DNA of 7,709 nt from Acetobacteraceae bacterium. GTDB taxonomy: Bacteria; Pseudomonadota; Alphaproteobacteria; Acetobacterales; Acetobacteraceae. The DNA is taken from NCBI GenBank assembly GCA_027311485.1, contig DAICYU010000184.1:1-7709 (forward strand). The letters are read 5' to 3'. Positions 1-6,061 of the stretch are shown piece after piece. Made by a program: the position numbers and the translations under genes. The stretch's first letter is position 1. Every line of letters starts with the position of its first letter. The notes under the pieces were generated by a model. It made no database searches. It worked only from the letters and a program-made list of their open reading frames with translations, and was not told where the DNA came from.

Positions 1-791
1 AAAAGGAACTTTTCCGGAAACGCAAAATACTCGGTCAACAGCCTGAAGCCCGAGAAGCTCCGCGCAGGCCATGGGATCAGTGCTTCCTCCGCGGCGAAGC
101 CGGCGGGCTCGATCACCGAGGGCGGCAGAATGGCGGGGCGTGGATCGGATGGGCCGTCGGCATAGGCAACCGAAACCGTATGCGCCGACAGCAACTCCAT
201 CAGCGGCAGCGACACGGTAGGGCTGGCACGCAGGAAAAAGCGCAAACGGTCGGGCTGCAGGGCGGTGAAATCGCCATCGCCGGTGCAGCGCAACGTGATG
301 CGCAGCACTGAAACGGTCCCGGCAGCCCGCGGGTTGGCTGGGGCGGCAAGCGGCAGGCCCGACAGTCGCACGGACTCGACCTGAATGGGCCATAGTGTGT
401 GCGGCCAAGCGGTCTGGAAGCGGCAGATTTCGCCCCGCACCGGCTCCGTCGCCAGTGGAATGCCGGCCGGCAGCCGGACCGCACGGTCCAGATCGGACTG
501 CCCCTGAAGCTGCACGATCGCACAGGACGGGAACGGCGCCAGGTAATGGGGATACAGCACCCCCAACAACGCCTCGGTCAATTCAGGGAATTCGTCATCC
601 AACCGCTGCTGCACCCGGGCACCGAGGAACGCGACACCTTCCAACAGGCGCTCCACATGCGGGTCGTCCACCGTATCGGCCGACAGGCGCAGACGCGCCG
701 CGATTTTCGGATGAGCGAGCGCAAACTCGGCCGCCAGCGAACGAAGCGCCGTGAGTTCCTGGTTGTAGTAGGGTAGCAACGAATCAGACAT
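1..791 (-). CDS. tssF: TssF (ImpG/VasA), T6SS baseplate protein, N-terminal part
   Basis: TssF is a baseplate wedge subunit. In known systems it forms a complex with TssG that joins TssE and TssK around the VgrG spike, at the cytoplasmic face of the inner membrane. The visible 263 residues begin MSDSLLPYYNQELTALRSLAAEFA, the usual TssF opening (YYNxEL..LR..a.EFA..hPkiA..L). Next come DPHVERLLEGVAFLGARVQQRLDD (residues about 43-66) and EFPELTEALLGVLYPHYLAPFPS, both typical of the family, and later the FxLRAsP segment. Family members are usually about 600 residues, so more than half is missing beyond position 1; this is a window edge, with no sign of gene decay. The start ATG (791-789) overlaps the end of tssE by 8 bases and has AAGGGG 9 bases upstream (801-806), which suggests translational coupling to tssE. 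No stop or frameshift is seen in the visible part. Confidence 0.95.
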   Translation of the reverse strand, partial: MSDSLLPYYNQELTALRSLAAEFALAHPKIAARLRLSADTVDDPHVERLLEGVAFLGARVQQRLDDEFPELTEALLGVLYPHYLAPFPSCAIVQLQGQSDLDRAVRLPAGIPLATEPVRGEICRFQTAWPHTLWPIQVESVRLSGLPLAAPANPRAAGTVSVLRITLRCTGDGDFTALQPDRLRFFLRASPTVSLPLMELLSAHTVSVAYADGPSDPRPAILPPSVIEPAGFAAEEALIPWPARSFSGFRLLTEYFAFPEKFL

Positions 792-1293
792 CTGGTCGTT
801 CCCCTTGATCGCGCACCGTGACCGTCGCGGCCGTCGTATCAATAACCGTTTCAAATGCAACCGGCTCATCGGTTGCCTCGACGCGGAGCAAAGCCTCGAC
901 GCGCAGGCGCAGCCGTGCCTCCAGCGGATTAGCGTGGTCCATCAGCACAACCCGTAGTCGTGCGAAGCGAGGCTCGAACCGGCGAATCGTGGTTTCGATC
1001 TCCTGGCACAGACGATCGCGTTGCGCCGGATCGTTCAACACCCCGGAGGCAAACTCGGGAATGCCGTACCCCACGGATGATACCGCAAGCTGATCCAGTT
1101 CCGCCGGCCATGAGCGCCAGCGCCGCCGGGCATTGAGCAGCGCCTCCAGATCACGCTGGACACCCCGGCGAAAGGCGGCGAGTGACTGCGCAGGGGATAC
1201 CGGCCGGTCGCCTGGCTGCTCCGGCTCCAGGTCGAGCAGCCGGTCCAGCAGGGACGGCCGAGCATAAGGTTCTTCCAGGCGGCTGCCGCTCAT
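784..1293 (-). CDS. tssE: TssE, gp25-like T6SS baseplate wedge protein
   Basis: TssE is the T6SS relative of phage T4 gp25. It sits in the baseplate and nucleates sheath polymerisation. The 169-residue product has the usual length. The gp25-like domain covers roughly residues 35-140: RDLEALLNAR at about 48-57, the SSVGYGIPEF segment at about 72-81, and the diagnostic EPR core motif at 107-109 within RRFEPRF. The segment following EPR, ARLRVVLM, fits the family's beta-strand. The first 20 residues (LLDRLLD) match the short N-terminal motif common in TssE. The start ATG at 1293-1291 has GGGAG at 1303-1307, 9 bases upstream, inside the end of the preceding gene. Only 4 bases separate it from the upstream tssC-like stop, and its own stop overlaps the tssF start by 8 bases, so it belongs in the middle of one operon. 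No hcp or tagJ gene lies beside it. Confidence 0.95.
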   Translation of the reverse strand: MSGSRLEEPYARPSLLDRLLDLEPEQPGDRPVSPAQSLAAFRRGVQRDLEALLNARRRWRSWPAELDQLAVSSVGYGIPEFASGVLNDPAQRDRLCQEIETTIRRFEPRFARLRVVLMDHANPLEARLRLRVEALLRVEATDEPVAFETVIDTTAATVTVRDQGERPDV

Positions 1294-1297
1294 GCAT

Positions 1298-2746
1298 TCA
1301 GGCTCCCGGCGTGACGAAGTCCGTCACCATACGGAATGTCGCGGCGACATCATCAAGCTGGAAATGCGGTTGCAGATGCACCGTGCACACGAATGTGCCC
1401 GGTCTGCCCGCCTTTTCCCGCACTGACACCTGCGCGGCCGCCAGCGGGCAGCGCGCCCGGGCTTCACCTGACGCGGCAAGGTTCGGGTTGACGTATTTTT
1501 GCAGCCACCCGTGCAGACGCAGCTCGATCTCCTCGGCGGTCTGGAAGCTGCCGACCGTCTCGCGCCCCAGCAGCTTGATGATGTGGGCAAAGCGGGAGAT
1601 GCAGAGAATTGAATTAAGCTGCGTGGAGAACCGGGCGTTGGCGTTTGCCGGCGCCTCATACGGGCCGGCGAACCGCTTCGGCATATGCAAGGTGCGGACG
1701 CCGGCGAACACCGCCTGCGGCCCGAACGGCAGCATCGAGAGTGGCATCAGCCCGGCCGCGATCAGCATCCGCTCCTGCCCGTCCGACAGCGCGATATCGA
1801 GGCTGGGACGATACCAGCCGGGGTCGGTGGGAAACAGCTCCGTCGGCAGGTCCATCACCAGCCCACCGCCGAGGCGGTCGGTTTCCGCGCCCCGGACATC
1901 GGCGGGCCAGTGGAAATTGGCAAAGGCGCGGGCCACCACCGATGCGAATGCGAGGCCCGCGGTCATCCAGACCCTGTCATCGGGCCCGGTTACGGTTTCG
2001 GCGTAGCGGAAGCCGTCCAGCCGTGCCGGATCATCAGCCCATGGTGCGCGCGCCAGGGCCCGAGGCAGGGTCACGGCGACGAAGCGCATGTCATCGTGCC
2101 GGGACAGTCCTCGCCAACGCGCGTATTCATCCGACCGGAACGGATCCGCCAGTTCGCCCGCCATGGCGAGGTCGGCGAACCCGTCCACCTGCAGTAAAGC
2201 AGGCGAGGCGGCGACGACAACCGGGGCGAATGCCGCCGCAGCCACCCCGGCCAGTGCGGTCAGGGCGCTGACATCATCCGTTGGCGCGTCGGATGAAGGG
2301 CGGTGCCGTACTTCGTGATCCACTACCAGCAACCCATAGGGCTCGCCGCCCGGCATGCCAAATTCTTCTTCATAGACCTTCCGGAACATCTGGCTTCGGT
2401 CGAATTCCGTCGCCAACGCCAGATCCCGGCAGATGTCGCGCCACGGTGCGTTCAGCACCTTCACGCGGACGGGTCCGCCGGATGCTTGCCCCGCTACCAG
2501 CCATGCCAGGCCACGCCAGGAACCTTCCAATCGCTTGAGCCGTTCGTGGTGCAAAATCGCGTCCAGTTGCGCCCCCACCAGCGCATCGATTTCGGCGATC
2601 GCACGATCCAGCGCCAGTCGCGCATCGTCGATCGTGGCGGCGGTGCGGGCTGTCGCCAAGCAGGCGGCGACCTCACCCGCGGCTGCCGGCAAGCCGGCGT
2701 GGAGCCATGGCTCCACGGCACCGGCGGCAGGAGACGCTGCCAACAT
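1298..2746 (-). CDS. tssC: Second TssC-like sheath protein (ImpD type), lacking the ClpV-binding N-terminal helix
   Basis: This is a diverged paralogue of the canonical TssC encoded directly upstream, and probably a second component of the contractile sheath. The 482-residue product keeps the family landmarks in order: EGSWRGL (74-80), TEFDRSQMFRKVYEEEFG (113-130), PGGEPYG (132-138), SRFAH (384-388), YVNPN (418-422), and a C-terminal RMV strand. It differs at the N-terminus: SWRGL begins at residue 76 instead of 96, and no LLDxxxxxTK-type helix precedes it. The reading frame runs further upstream to 2929, but that stretch lies wholly in another frame of tssC and has the look of noise. ATG 2746-2744 is therefore chosen, 7 bases after the upstream stop. 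Its Shine-Dalgarno (AAGAG at 2758-2762, 11 bases away) is weak, so expression may rely on coupling. Agrobacterium and Rhizobium imp clusters are known to carry two tssC-like genes (tssC40/tssC41, impC/impD). Assignment to the family is firm; its separate role is inferred. Confidence 0.93.
   Translation of the reverse strand: MLAASPAAGAVEPWLHAGLPAAAGEVAACLATARTAATIDDARLALDRAIAEIDALVGAQLDAILHHERLKRLEGSWRGLAWLVAGQASGGPVRVKVLNAPWRDICRDLALATEFDRSQMFRKVYEEEFGMPGGEPYGLLVVDHEVRHRPSSDAPTDDVSALTALAGVAAAAFAPVVVAASPALLQVDGFADLAMAGELADPFRSDEYARWRGLSRHDDMRFVAVTLPRALARAPWADDPARLDGFRYAETVTGPDDRVWMTAGLAFASVVARAFANFHWPADVRGAETDRLGGGLVMDLPTELFPTDPGWYRPSLDIALSDGQERMLIAAGLMPLSMLPFGPQAVFAGVRTLHMPKRFAGPYEAPANANARFSTQLNSILCISRFAHIIKLLGRETVGSFQTAEEIELRLHGWLQKYVNPNLAASGEARARCPLAAAQVSVREKAGRPGTFVCTVHLQPHFQLDDVAATFRMVTDFVTPGA
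1311..1327 (-). other. Small inverted repeat just before the tssE ribosome binding site
   Basis: GTGACG and CGTCAC form a perfect 6-base stem around a 5-base loop. They lie inside the last codons of the second tssC gene. On the transcript the hairpin would end 3 bases before the GGGAG (1303-1307) of tssE. It has no U-tract and is not a terminator. A role in spacing or exposing the tssE start is only a possibility; a 6-base stem of this kind could occur by chance. Confidence 0.3.
2693..2725 (-). other. Perfect 20-base palindrome with flanking arms, early in the second tssC
   Basis: Positions 2698-2717 read CGTGGAGCCATGGCTCCACG, which is identical to its own reverse complement. Outside it, GCCGG (2693-2697) can pair with CCGGC (2721-2725) across a 3-base bulge (2718-2720). 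In the mRNA this would fold into a 13-base-pair stem (5 + 8) with a CAUG loop, starting 30 bases after the A of the start codon. It encodes residues 10-17 (AVEPWLHA). It has no U-tract, so it is not an intrinsic terminator. It could slow translation or tune the amount of the second TssC, act as a protein-binding site, or be a coincidence. The structure is seen directly; the function is not known. Confidence 0.55.
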
Positions 2747-2753
2747 CGTCGGT

Positions 2754-4253
2754 TCAGCTCTTTTGCGGGATGCGGGCGACCATCCGCAGGCTGGTCGTGA
2801 GTTCCTCCATCTGCAGCCAGGGACGCAGCAACGCGACGGCGTTGTAGGACCCCGGCTTGCCAGGAATTTCCCGTACTTCCACCCTGGCCTCCCGCAGCGG
2901 GTAACGCGCCTTTGCCTCCGGCCCCGCATTCTCGTTCGGATTGACGTAATTCATGATCCAGCGGTTCAGCCAGTTTTCGCAATCGGACGCTTCCATGAAA
3001 CTGCCGATCTTGTCGCGCGCGATCACCTTCAGGTAGTGGGCAAACCGGCTGGTGGCCATCAGGTAGGGCAGCCTGGCGGAGATGGCGGCGTTGGCGGTGG
3101 CTTCGGGACGATCGTATTTTTTCGGCTTCTGCGCGGTCTGGGCGCCGAAGAAGACCGCGTAGTCTGTATTCTTGTAATGACACAAAGGCAGGAATCCGAG
3201 GTTTGACAGCTCGAATTCGCGGCGGTCGGTGATCCCGATCTCACTGGGGCATTTTGCGTCGACATCGCCATCGTCCGACGTAAAGACGTGCGTGGGCAGG
3301 TTTTCCACCCGTCCACCGCCCTCGGCACCGCGGATCGCAACGCAGAAGCCGTACTTGGAATAGGCGTCAGTCAGCCGCGCACCCATGACGTAGGCGGCGT
3401 TCATCCAGCAATAGTCGGCGTGCGCCATTGGCCTGGCAGCGCCGCTTTCGTCGGCCGGAGCCTCCTCATAGGCGAATTCATCCACCGGACGGGTCGCCGC
3501 GCCGTATGGCAGTCGCGCGATGACACGCGGCATCACCAGTGAAACGAACCTGGAATCCTCGCTGTCGCGGAAGGACCGCCACTTGGCATATTCCTGAGTA
3601 TCGAAAATCTTCGCCAGATCGCGTGGCTTCGACAGGTCGGTCCAATCCTCGAAACCGAACATCTTCGCGCCCGCGGCTGAGATGAACGGCGCAAAGGCGC
3701 CGGCCGCAACGTTTGAGATCAGGCGCAAGGTCTCGACATCGTCCGGGTGATGGGTCCACTCGTAGTCGCCGATCAGAGCGGCATACGGCTCACCACCAGG
3801 TGTGCCGAACTCGTTTTCGTAGATCTTCTTGAACAACTGGCTCTGGTCGAATTCGGACGCGCGGGTAAGATCGCGCGTCAGTTCACGCTTGCTCACGTTC
3901 AGCACCCGCAGCTTCAGGCCTGTGCTGGTTTCGCTGTTCATCACCAGATGGTTCAGGCCGCGCCAGCTGCCTTCCAGCTGCAGAAACTTCGGATCATGCA
4001 TGATCGCGTTCAGTTGCTGGGACAGCTTCGTATCAATCGCGGCGATCGCACGCTCGATCGTGCGGGACAGGTTGCGGTCGAACGTAACCGTACCGGTCAT
4101 CGCCTGCTCGACCAGCGTCTTCACCAGTTCTTGCGCACGATCCGGCTCGGTTTGCTTTGTTGCGGCGACGACCTGATCCAGCAGGTTGATGCCTTCACCG
4201 GAACCGATTCCAGGGACGGCTGGGGTGGCCGGTTGGGGGACGGATTGCGACAT
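2754..4253 (-). CDS. tssC: TssC (VipB/ImpC), large T6SS sheath subunit
   Basis: TssC pairs with TssB to form the contractile sheath around the Hcp tube in the cytoplasm. The 499-residue product has the normal length and all usual landmarks: GINLLDQVVAATK at residues 21-33, corresponding to the VipB N-terminal helix bound by the ClpV N-domain; LEGSWRGLNHLV from 93; SEFDQSQLFKKIYENEFG (133-150); PGGEPY (152-157); SRFAH (402-406); YVNPN (436-440); and the C-terminal strand TTSLRMVARIP, which in solved sheaths contributes to the handshake sheet between neighbouring subunits. The start is supported by a strong AAGGAGG (4262-4268) with 8-base spacing. It follows tssB by 3 bases and precedes the second tssC by 7. 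No key motif is missing, so this copy should be the fully functional sheath subunit. Confidence 0.98.
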   Translation of the reverse strand: MSQSVPQPATPAVPGIGSGEGINLLDQVVAATKQTEPDRAQELVKTLVEQAMTGTVTFDRNLSRTIERAIAAIDTKLSQQLNAIMHDPKFLQLEGSWRGLNHLVMNSETSTGLKLRVLNVSKRELTRDLTRASEFDQSQLFKKIYENEFGTPGGEPYAALIGDYEWTHHPDDVETLRLISNVAAGAFAPFISAAGAKMFGFEDWTDLSKPRDLAKIFDTQEYAKWRSFRDSEDSRFVSLVMPRVIARLPYGAATRPVDEFAYEEAPADESGAARPMAHADYCWMNAAYVMGARLTDAYSKYGFCVAIRGAEGGGRVENLPTHVFTSDDGDVDAKCPSEIGITDRREFELSNLGFLPLCHYKNTDYAVFFGAQTAQKPKKYDRPEATANAAISARLPYLMATSRFAHYLKVIARDKIGSFMEASDCENWLNRWIMNYVNPNENAGPEAKARYPLREARVEVREIPGKPGSYNAVALLRPWLQMEELTTSLRMVARIPQKS

Positions 4254-4256
4254 GGA

Positions 4257-4766
4257 TCAGCCCTCCTTCGCGTCCAGCCCAAGCTGGCTGGACAATGCGT
4301 GCAGGTCAGTCTCGCTCCTCAGGATCTGCTCCAGCAAATCTTCCAGCTGCGTGGATCGGTCCGCCTTGCTGAGCAGGTCGCGCAGCTTTTCCCGTGTTTC
4401 CAGCAGCGCCTTCAGCGCGGGAACCTGCGCTGCCACCCGCGCGGGCTCGAAGTCCTCCATAGCGTTGAATGCCAGGTTGATCGCCATCTGCGTGCCGTCG
4501 TCGGCCAGCTTGTTGTCGACCTTCAGGTTCAGGCCCGGCGTCATCCGCGCCATCACGTCGTCAAAGTTGTCGCGATCGATCTGAATGAACTTGCGTTCGG
4601 CCAGCGGCCGTGGCGGCTGCGTCGGGTCGCCTGAGAAATCGCCAAGCACGCCGACGACGAAGGGAAGTTCGCGCATCACCTGCGCGCCTTCCGTCTCGAC
4701 GTCGTAGGTGATGTGCACGCGCGGCTTGCGCACGCGGTTCAGCTTGCCATGGACACTTCCGCTCAT
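4257..4766 (-). CDS. tssB: TssB (VipA/ImpB), small T6SS sheath subunit
   Basis: TssB is the small partner of TssC in the sheath protomer. The 169-residue product has the expected size and carries the family signature near its start: KLNRVRKPRVHITYDVE (8-24), followed by ELPFVVGVLGDFSG (33-46). Also typical are the LAERKFIQIDRDNFDDVMARM segment (about 55-75) and a helical C-terminal half (ALKALLETREKLRDLLSK.. through LHALSSQLG). In known sheaths the N-terminal strand joins the handshake sheet with TssC. The start ATG (4766-4764) has GGAGGG at 4771-4776 with a slightly short 4-base gap. The gene is the first after a 127-base gap downstream of tssA, so it may have its own promoter as well as readthrough from tssA. 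Confidence 0.98.
   Translation of the reverse strand: MSGSVHGKLNRVRKPRVHITYDVETEGAQVMRELPFVVGVLGDFSGDPTQPPRPLAERKFIQIDRDNFDDVMARMTPGLNLKVDNKLADDGTQMAINLAFNAMEDFEPARVAAQVPALKALLETREKLRDLLSKADRSTQLEDLLEQILRSETDLHALSSQLGLDAKEG
4262..4268 (-). promoter_or_regulatory. Strong ribosome binding site of tssC
   Basis: AAGGAGG lies 8 bases before the tssC ATG (4253-4251), within the last codons of tssB. It is the best match to the anti-Shine-Dalgarno sequence among the minus-strand genes here, and contrasts with the weak site before the second tssC. This suggests that the canonical TssC is made in larger amount. Confidence 0.8.
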
Positions 4767-4893
4767 CCGACCCTCCGGAAAATCGTTGCATTAAACAAAA
4801 TATGAAGCGCCTTGCCTCATCCCTCGCCGTTGAACGTAGCGATCCGGCCGTAACAGGGTCAACGCGATGAAAGGGCTGTTTTAGTGACGCAAG
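4767..4893 (-). promoter_or_regulatory. tssA-tssB intergenic region with possible promoter
   Basis: This is the only sizeable gap inside the minus-strand run. A candidate sigma70-type promoter reads TTGACC (4857-4862), 18-base spacer, TACGTT (4833-4838); the -35 is good (5 of 6) and the -10 poor (3 of 6). A second possible -10, TTTAAT (4790-4795, 5 of 6), has no good -35 partner. Inverted arms CGTTGA (4829-4834) and TCAACG (4859-4864) overlap the first candidate and could be an operator. No hairpin followed by a U-tract is present on the minus strand, so there is no sign of an intrinsic terminator after tssA. No small gene is seen. Confidence 0.35.
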
Positions 4894-4898
4894 TCACT
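4883..4898 (-). promoter_or_regulatory. CRP/FNR-like dyad over the tssA stop codon
   Basis: AGTGACGCAAGTCACT is a perfect inverted repeat (6-base arms, 4-base centre) with the GTGA-N6-TCAC core typical of CRP/FNR-family operators. It contains the tssA stop codon (4896-4894). Its centre (4890.5) lies about 64 bases upstream of the start point expected from the TTGACC/TACGTT candidate promoter, close to the class I activation position. On the minus-strand transcript it is followed by AAAA, not U, so it is not a terminator. Regulation is inferred only from the match and position; a plain chance palindrome is possible. Confidence 0.35.
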
Positions 4899-5976
4899 CC
4901 TCCGAACGCGGCGGACGGATACCCAGGCTGCTGAGGATCGCCGCTCGGCTGTCACTGTCTGGCACGATCTCCTCAAGCAGTTCAGGCCAGGTGAGGCGGC
5001 CACGGCGCACAGCTTCACGCAACGTATAGGCAAGGGGCGAATGCGGTTCGGTCCGATAAAAGAACGATGCGATTTCATCCAGCAGGTGCAGTGCATCCTC
5101 TCGGGTGGCGATGCGTCCGGGTGGGGATATGGTAACCGGTTCAGCGCCACCTGGAGAGTTTGTTTCGATATCAGGAACTACCACGCTTTCCGGCACGGTA
5201 TATCGCCCCGCGATCTCGGCAATCTCTGTCAGAAGCTGGCGGATACGGCCGGTTCCGGGCGCATCCACACCGGCGTGCCTGGTCAGGGCTGCGTCCAGCG
5301 AATCCCAGGCTGCCAAGGCTTTCGTCGCCGCCTGCCGCACCTGGCCCAGGGTCGGCCCAGCCTCCCGGGCGGCACGCTCGACATCCTCGAACGGCACCAC
5401 GCCGGAGGCCAGGCGTTGCTGCCGCCGAACCGGGTCCGCGATGGTCGGAAGCTCAGCCGATTGCTGGTATTGCCAGACTGCCAGCGTCCCGCCGTTCGGC
5501 ATTTCGAACAGCGGGATCTTGCGCAGTGGCTGGATCAGCGTGCCCTCCGCCCCCTCCCCGTTCAGGCCGGCGACCGGAGCGACGCGGCGGAGCAGGCCTT
5601 CGTCATCGGGCATCGGATGCAGTTGGTCCCACCAGGTGTCGATCAGTCCCGCCATCAGCGTGAACCCGGCAGCCAGGCCATCCAGGTGGTCGGTCCGCAA
5701 CAGCGCCTCCGTCAGCCAGGCAGCGACCTCCAGGTCCTTGGCCTGGGCCTGCAACAACTCGATCGCCAGCCGGCTGACCGGACGCCATTGCGCCGGCGCG
5801 GTGGCCTCGCCCTCCTCCGCCGCATCGGCCTGCCGTTCTGCCGCCCGTGCCTCGGACCGCGCGTCCCGCAGCCGGAAATACAAGGCGTCCGCGGCGAAGT
5901 CCTCACGCGGATCGGCACCGGCCGGACTGTCGCCCGGGATCGCCGCCAGCAACGCAGCCAAATCAAGAGCGTCCAT
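4894..5976 (-). CDS. tssA: TssA (ImpA), short-form T6SS assembly protein
   Basis: TssA proteins organise the T6SS tail, at the baseplate during tube/sheath initiation and, in some classes, at the distal end. This 360-residue product has an ImpA_N domain at roughly residues 8-160: IPGDSPAGADPREDF near the start, WRPVSRLAIELLQAQAKDLEVAAWLTEALLR (64-94), and GFTLMAGLIDTWWDQLHPMPDDEG (104-127). A variable middle is followed by a conserved C-terminal module at about 290-354: REDALHLLDEIASFFYRTEPHSPLAYTLREA, then LxxLLxEIVPD and LGI. That C-terminus matches the short TssA1-like class, in which it forms a ring-like domain; there is no long C-terminal extension or membrane segment. The ATG at 5976-5974 is supported by GGAAGG (5982-5987), 5 bases upstream. 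It is the first gene of the minus-strand run, divergent from tssH, and 127 bases before tssB. Confidence 0.95.
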   Translation of the reverse strand: MDALDLAALLAAIPGDSPAGADPREDFAADALYFRLRDARSEARAAERQADAAEEGEATAPAQWRPVSRLAIELLQAQAKDLEVAAWLTEALLRTDHLDGLAAGFTLMAGLIDTWWDQLHPMPDDEGLLRRVAPVAGLNGEGAEGTLIQPLRKIPLFEMPNGGTLAVWQYQQSAELPTIADPVRRQQRLASGVVPFEDVERAAREAGPTLGQVRQAATKALAAWDSLDAALTRHAGVDAPGTGRIRQLLTEIAEIAGRYTVPESVVVPDIETNSPGGAEPVTISPPGRIATREDALHLLDEIASFFYRTEPHSPLAYTLREAVRRGRLTWPELLEEIVPDSDSRAAILSSLGIRPPRSEE

Positions 5977-6061
5977 CCAAGCCTTCCACCCATCAACGCG
6001 CCCGTCCCTGCGACGAGCCGTCCGTCATCCGCATCCTAACACCACCATCAGGAGGACCATC
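5977..6061. promoter_or_regulatory. Divergent tssA/tssH promoter region
   Basis: Only 85 bases separate the starts of tssA and tssH, so both promoters must lie here or reach into the opposite gene. On the minus strand TGTTAGGAT (6033-6041) fits an extended -10 (TGn then 4 of 6) and would give a leader of about 50 bases before tssA; no convincing -35 accompanies it. On the plus strand no clear sigma70 pair is seen, and no sigma54 (GG-N10-GC in a TGGCAC-N5-TTGC setting) site was found. Shared regulation of the two genes is likely from the layout but not proven by a motif. Confidence 0.4.
6050..6055 (+). promoter_or_regulatory. Ribosome binding site deciding the tssH start
   Basis: AGGAGG stands 6 bases before ATG 6062-6064, an ideal arrangement. 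It fixes the tssH start where the window shows no 3' end of the gene to help, and the resulting protein begins exactly as ClpV N-domains do. Confidence 0.85.

Noticed and set aside
1182..2006. Plus-strand open frame of 274 codons opposite tssE and the second tssC
   Set aside because: It is antisense to two clear T6SS genes and its product is Arg/Ser/Pro-rich, low-complexity noise.
2747..2929. 61-codon N-terminal extension of the second TssC
   Set aside because: It overlaps the 3' end of tssC in another frame, is Arg/Cys/Trp-rich, and resembles no TssC N-terminus. ATG 2746 sits just after the tssC stop, as expected in this operon.
2754..4253. Second tssC as a recent duplication or assembly artefact
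   Set aside because: The two copies share only short identical stretches at the DNA level and differ throughout in protein sequence, so this is an old paralogy.
3747..4634. Plus-strand open frame of 295 codons opposite tssC and tssB
   Set aside because: It is the antisense shadow of two strongly conserved sheath genes and has no family motif.
4883..4898. Intrinsic terminator after tssA
   Set aside because: The hairpin has a 6-base stem and is followed by A residues on the minus-strand transcript, so the U-tract is missing.
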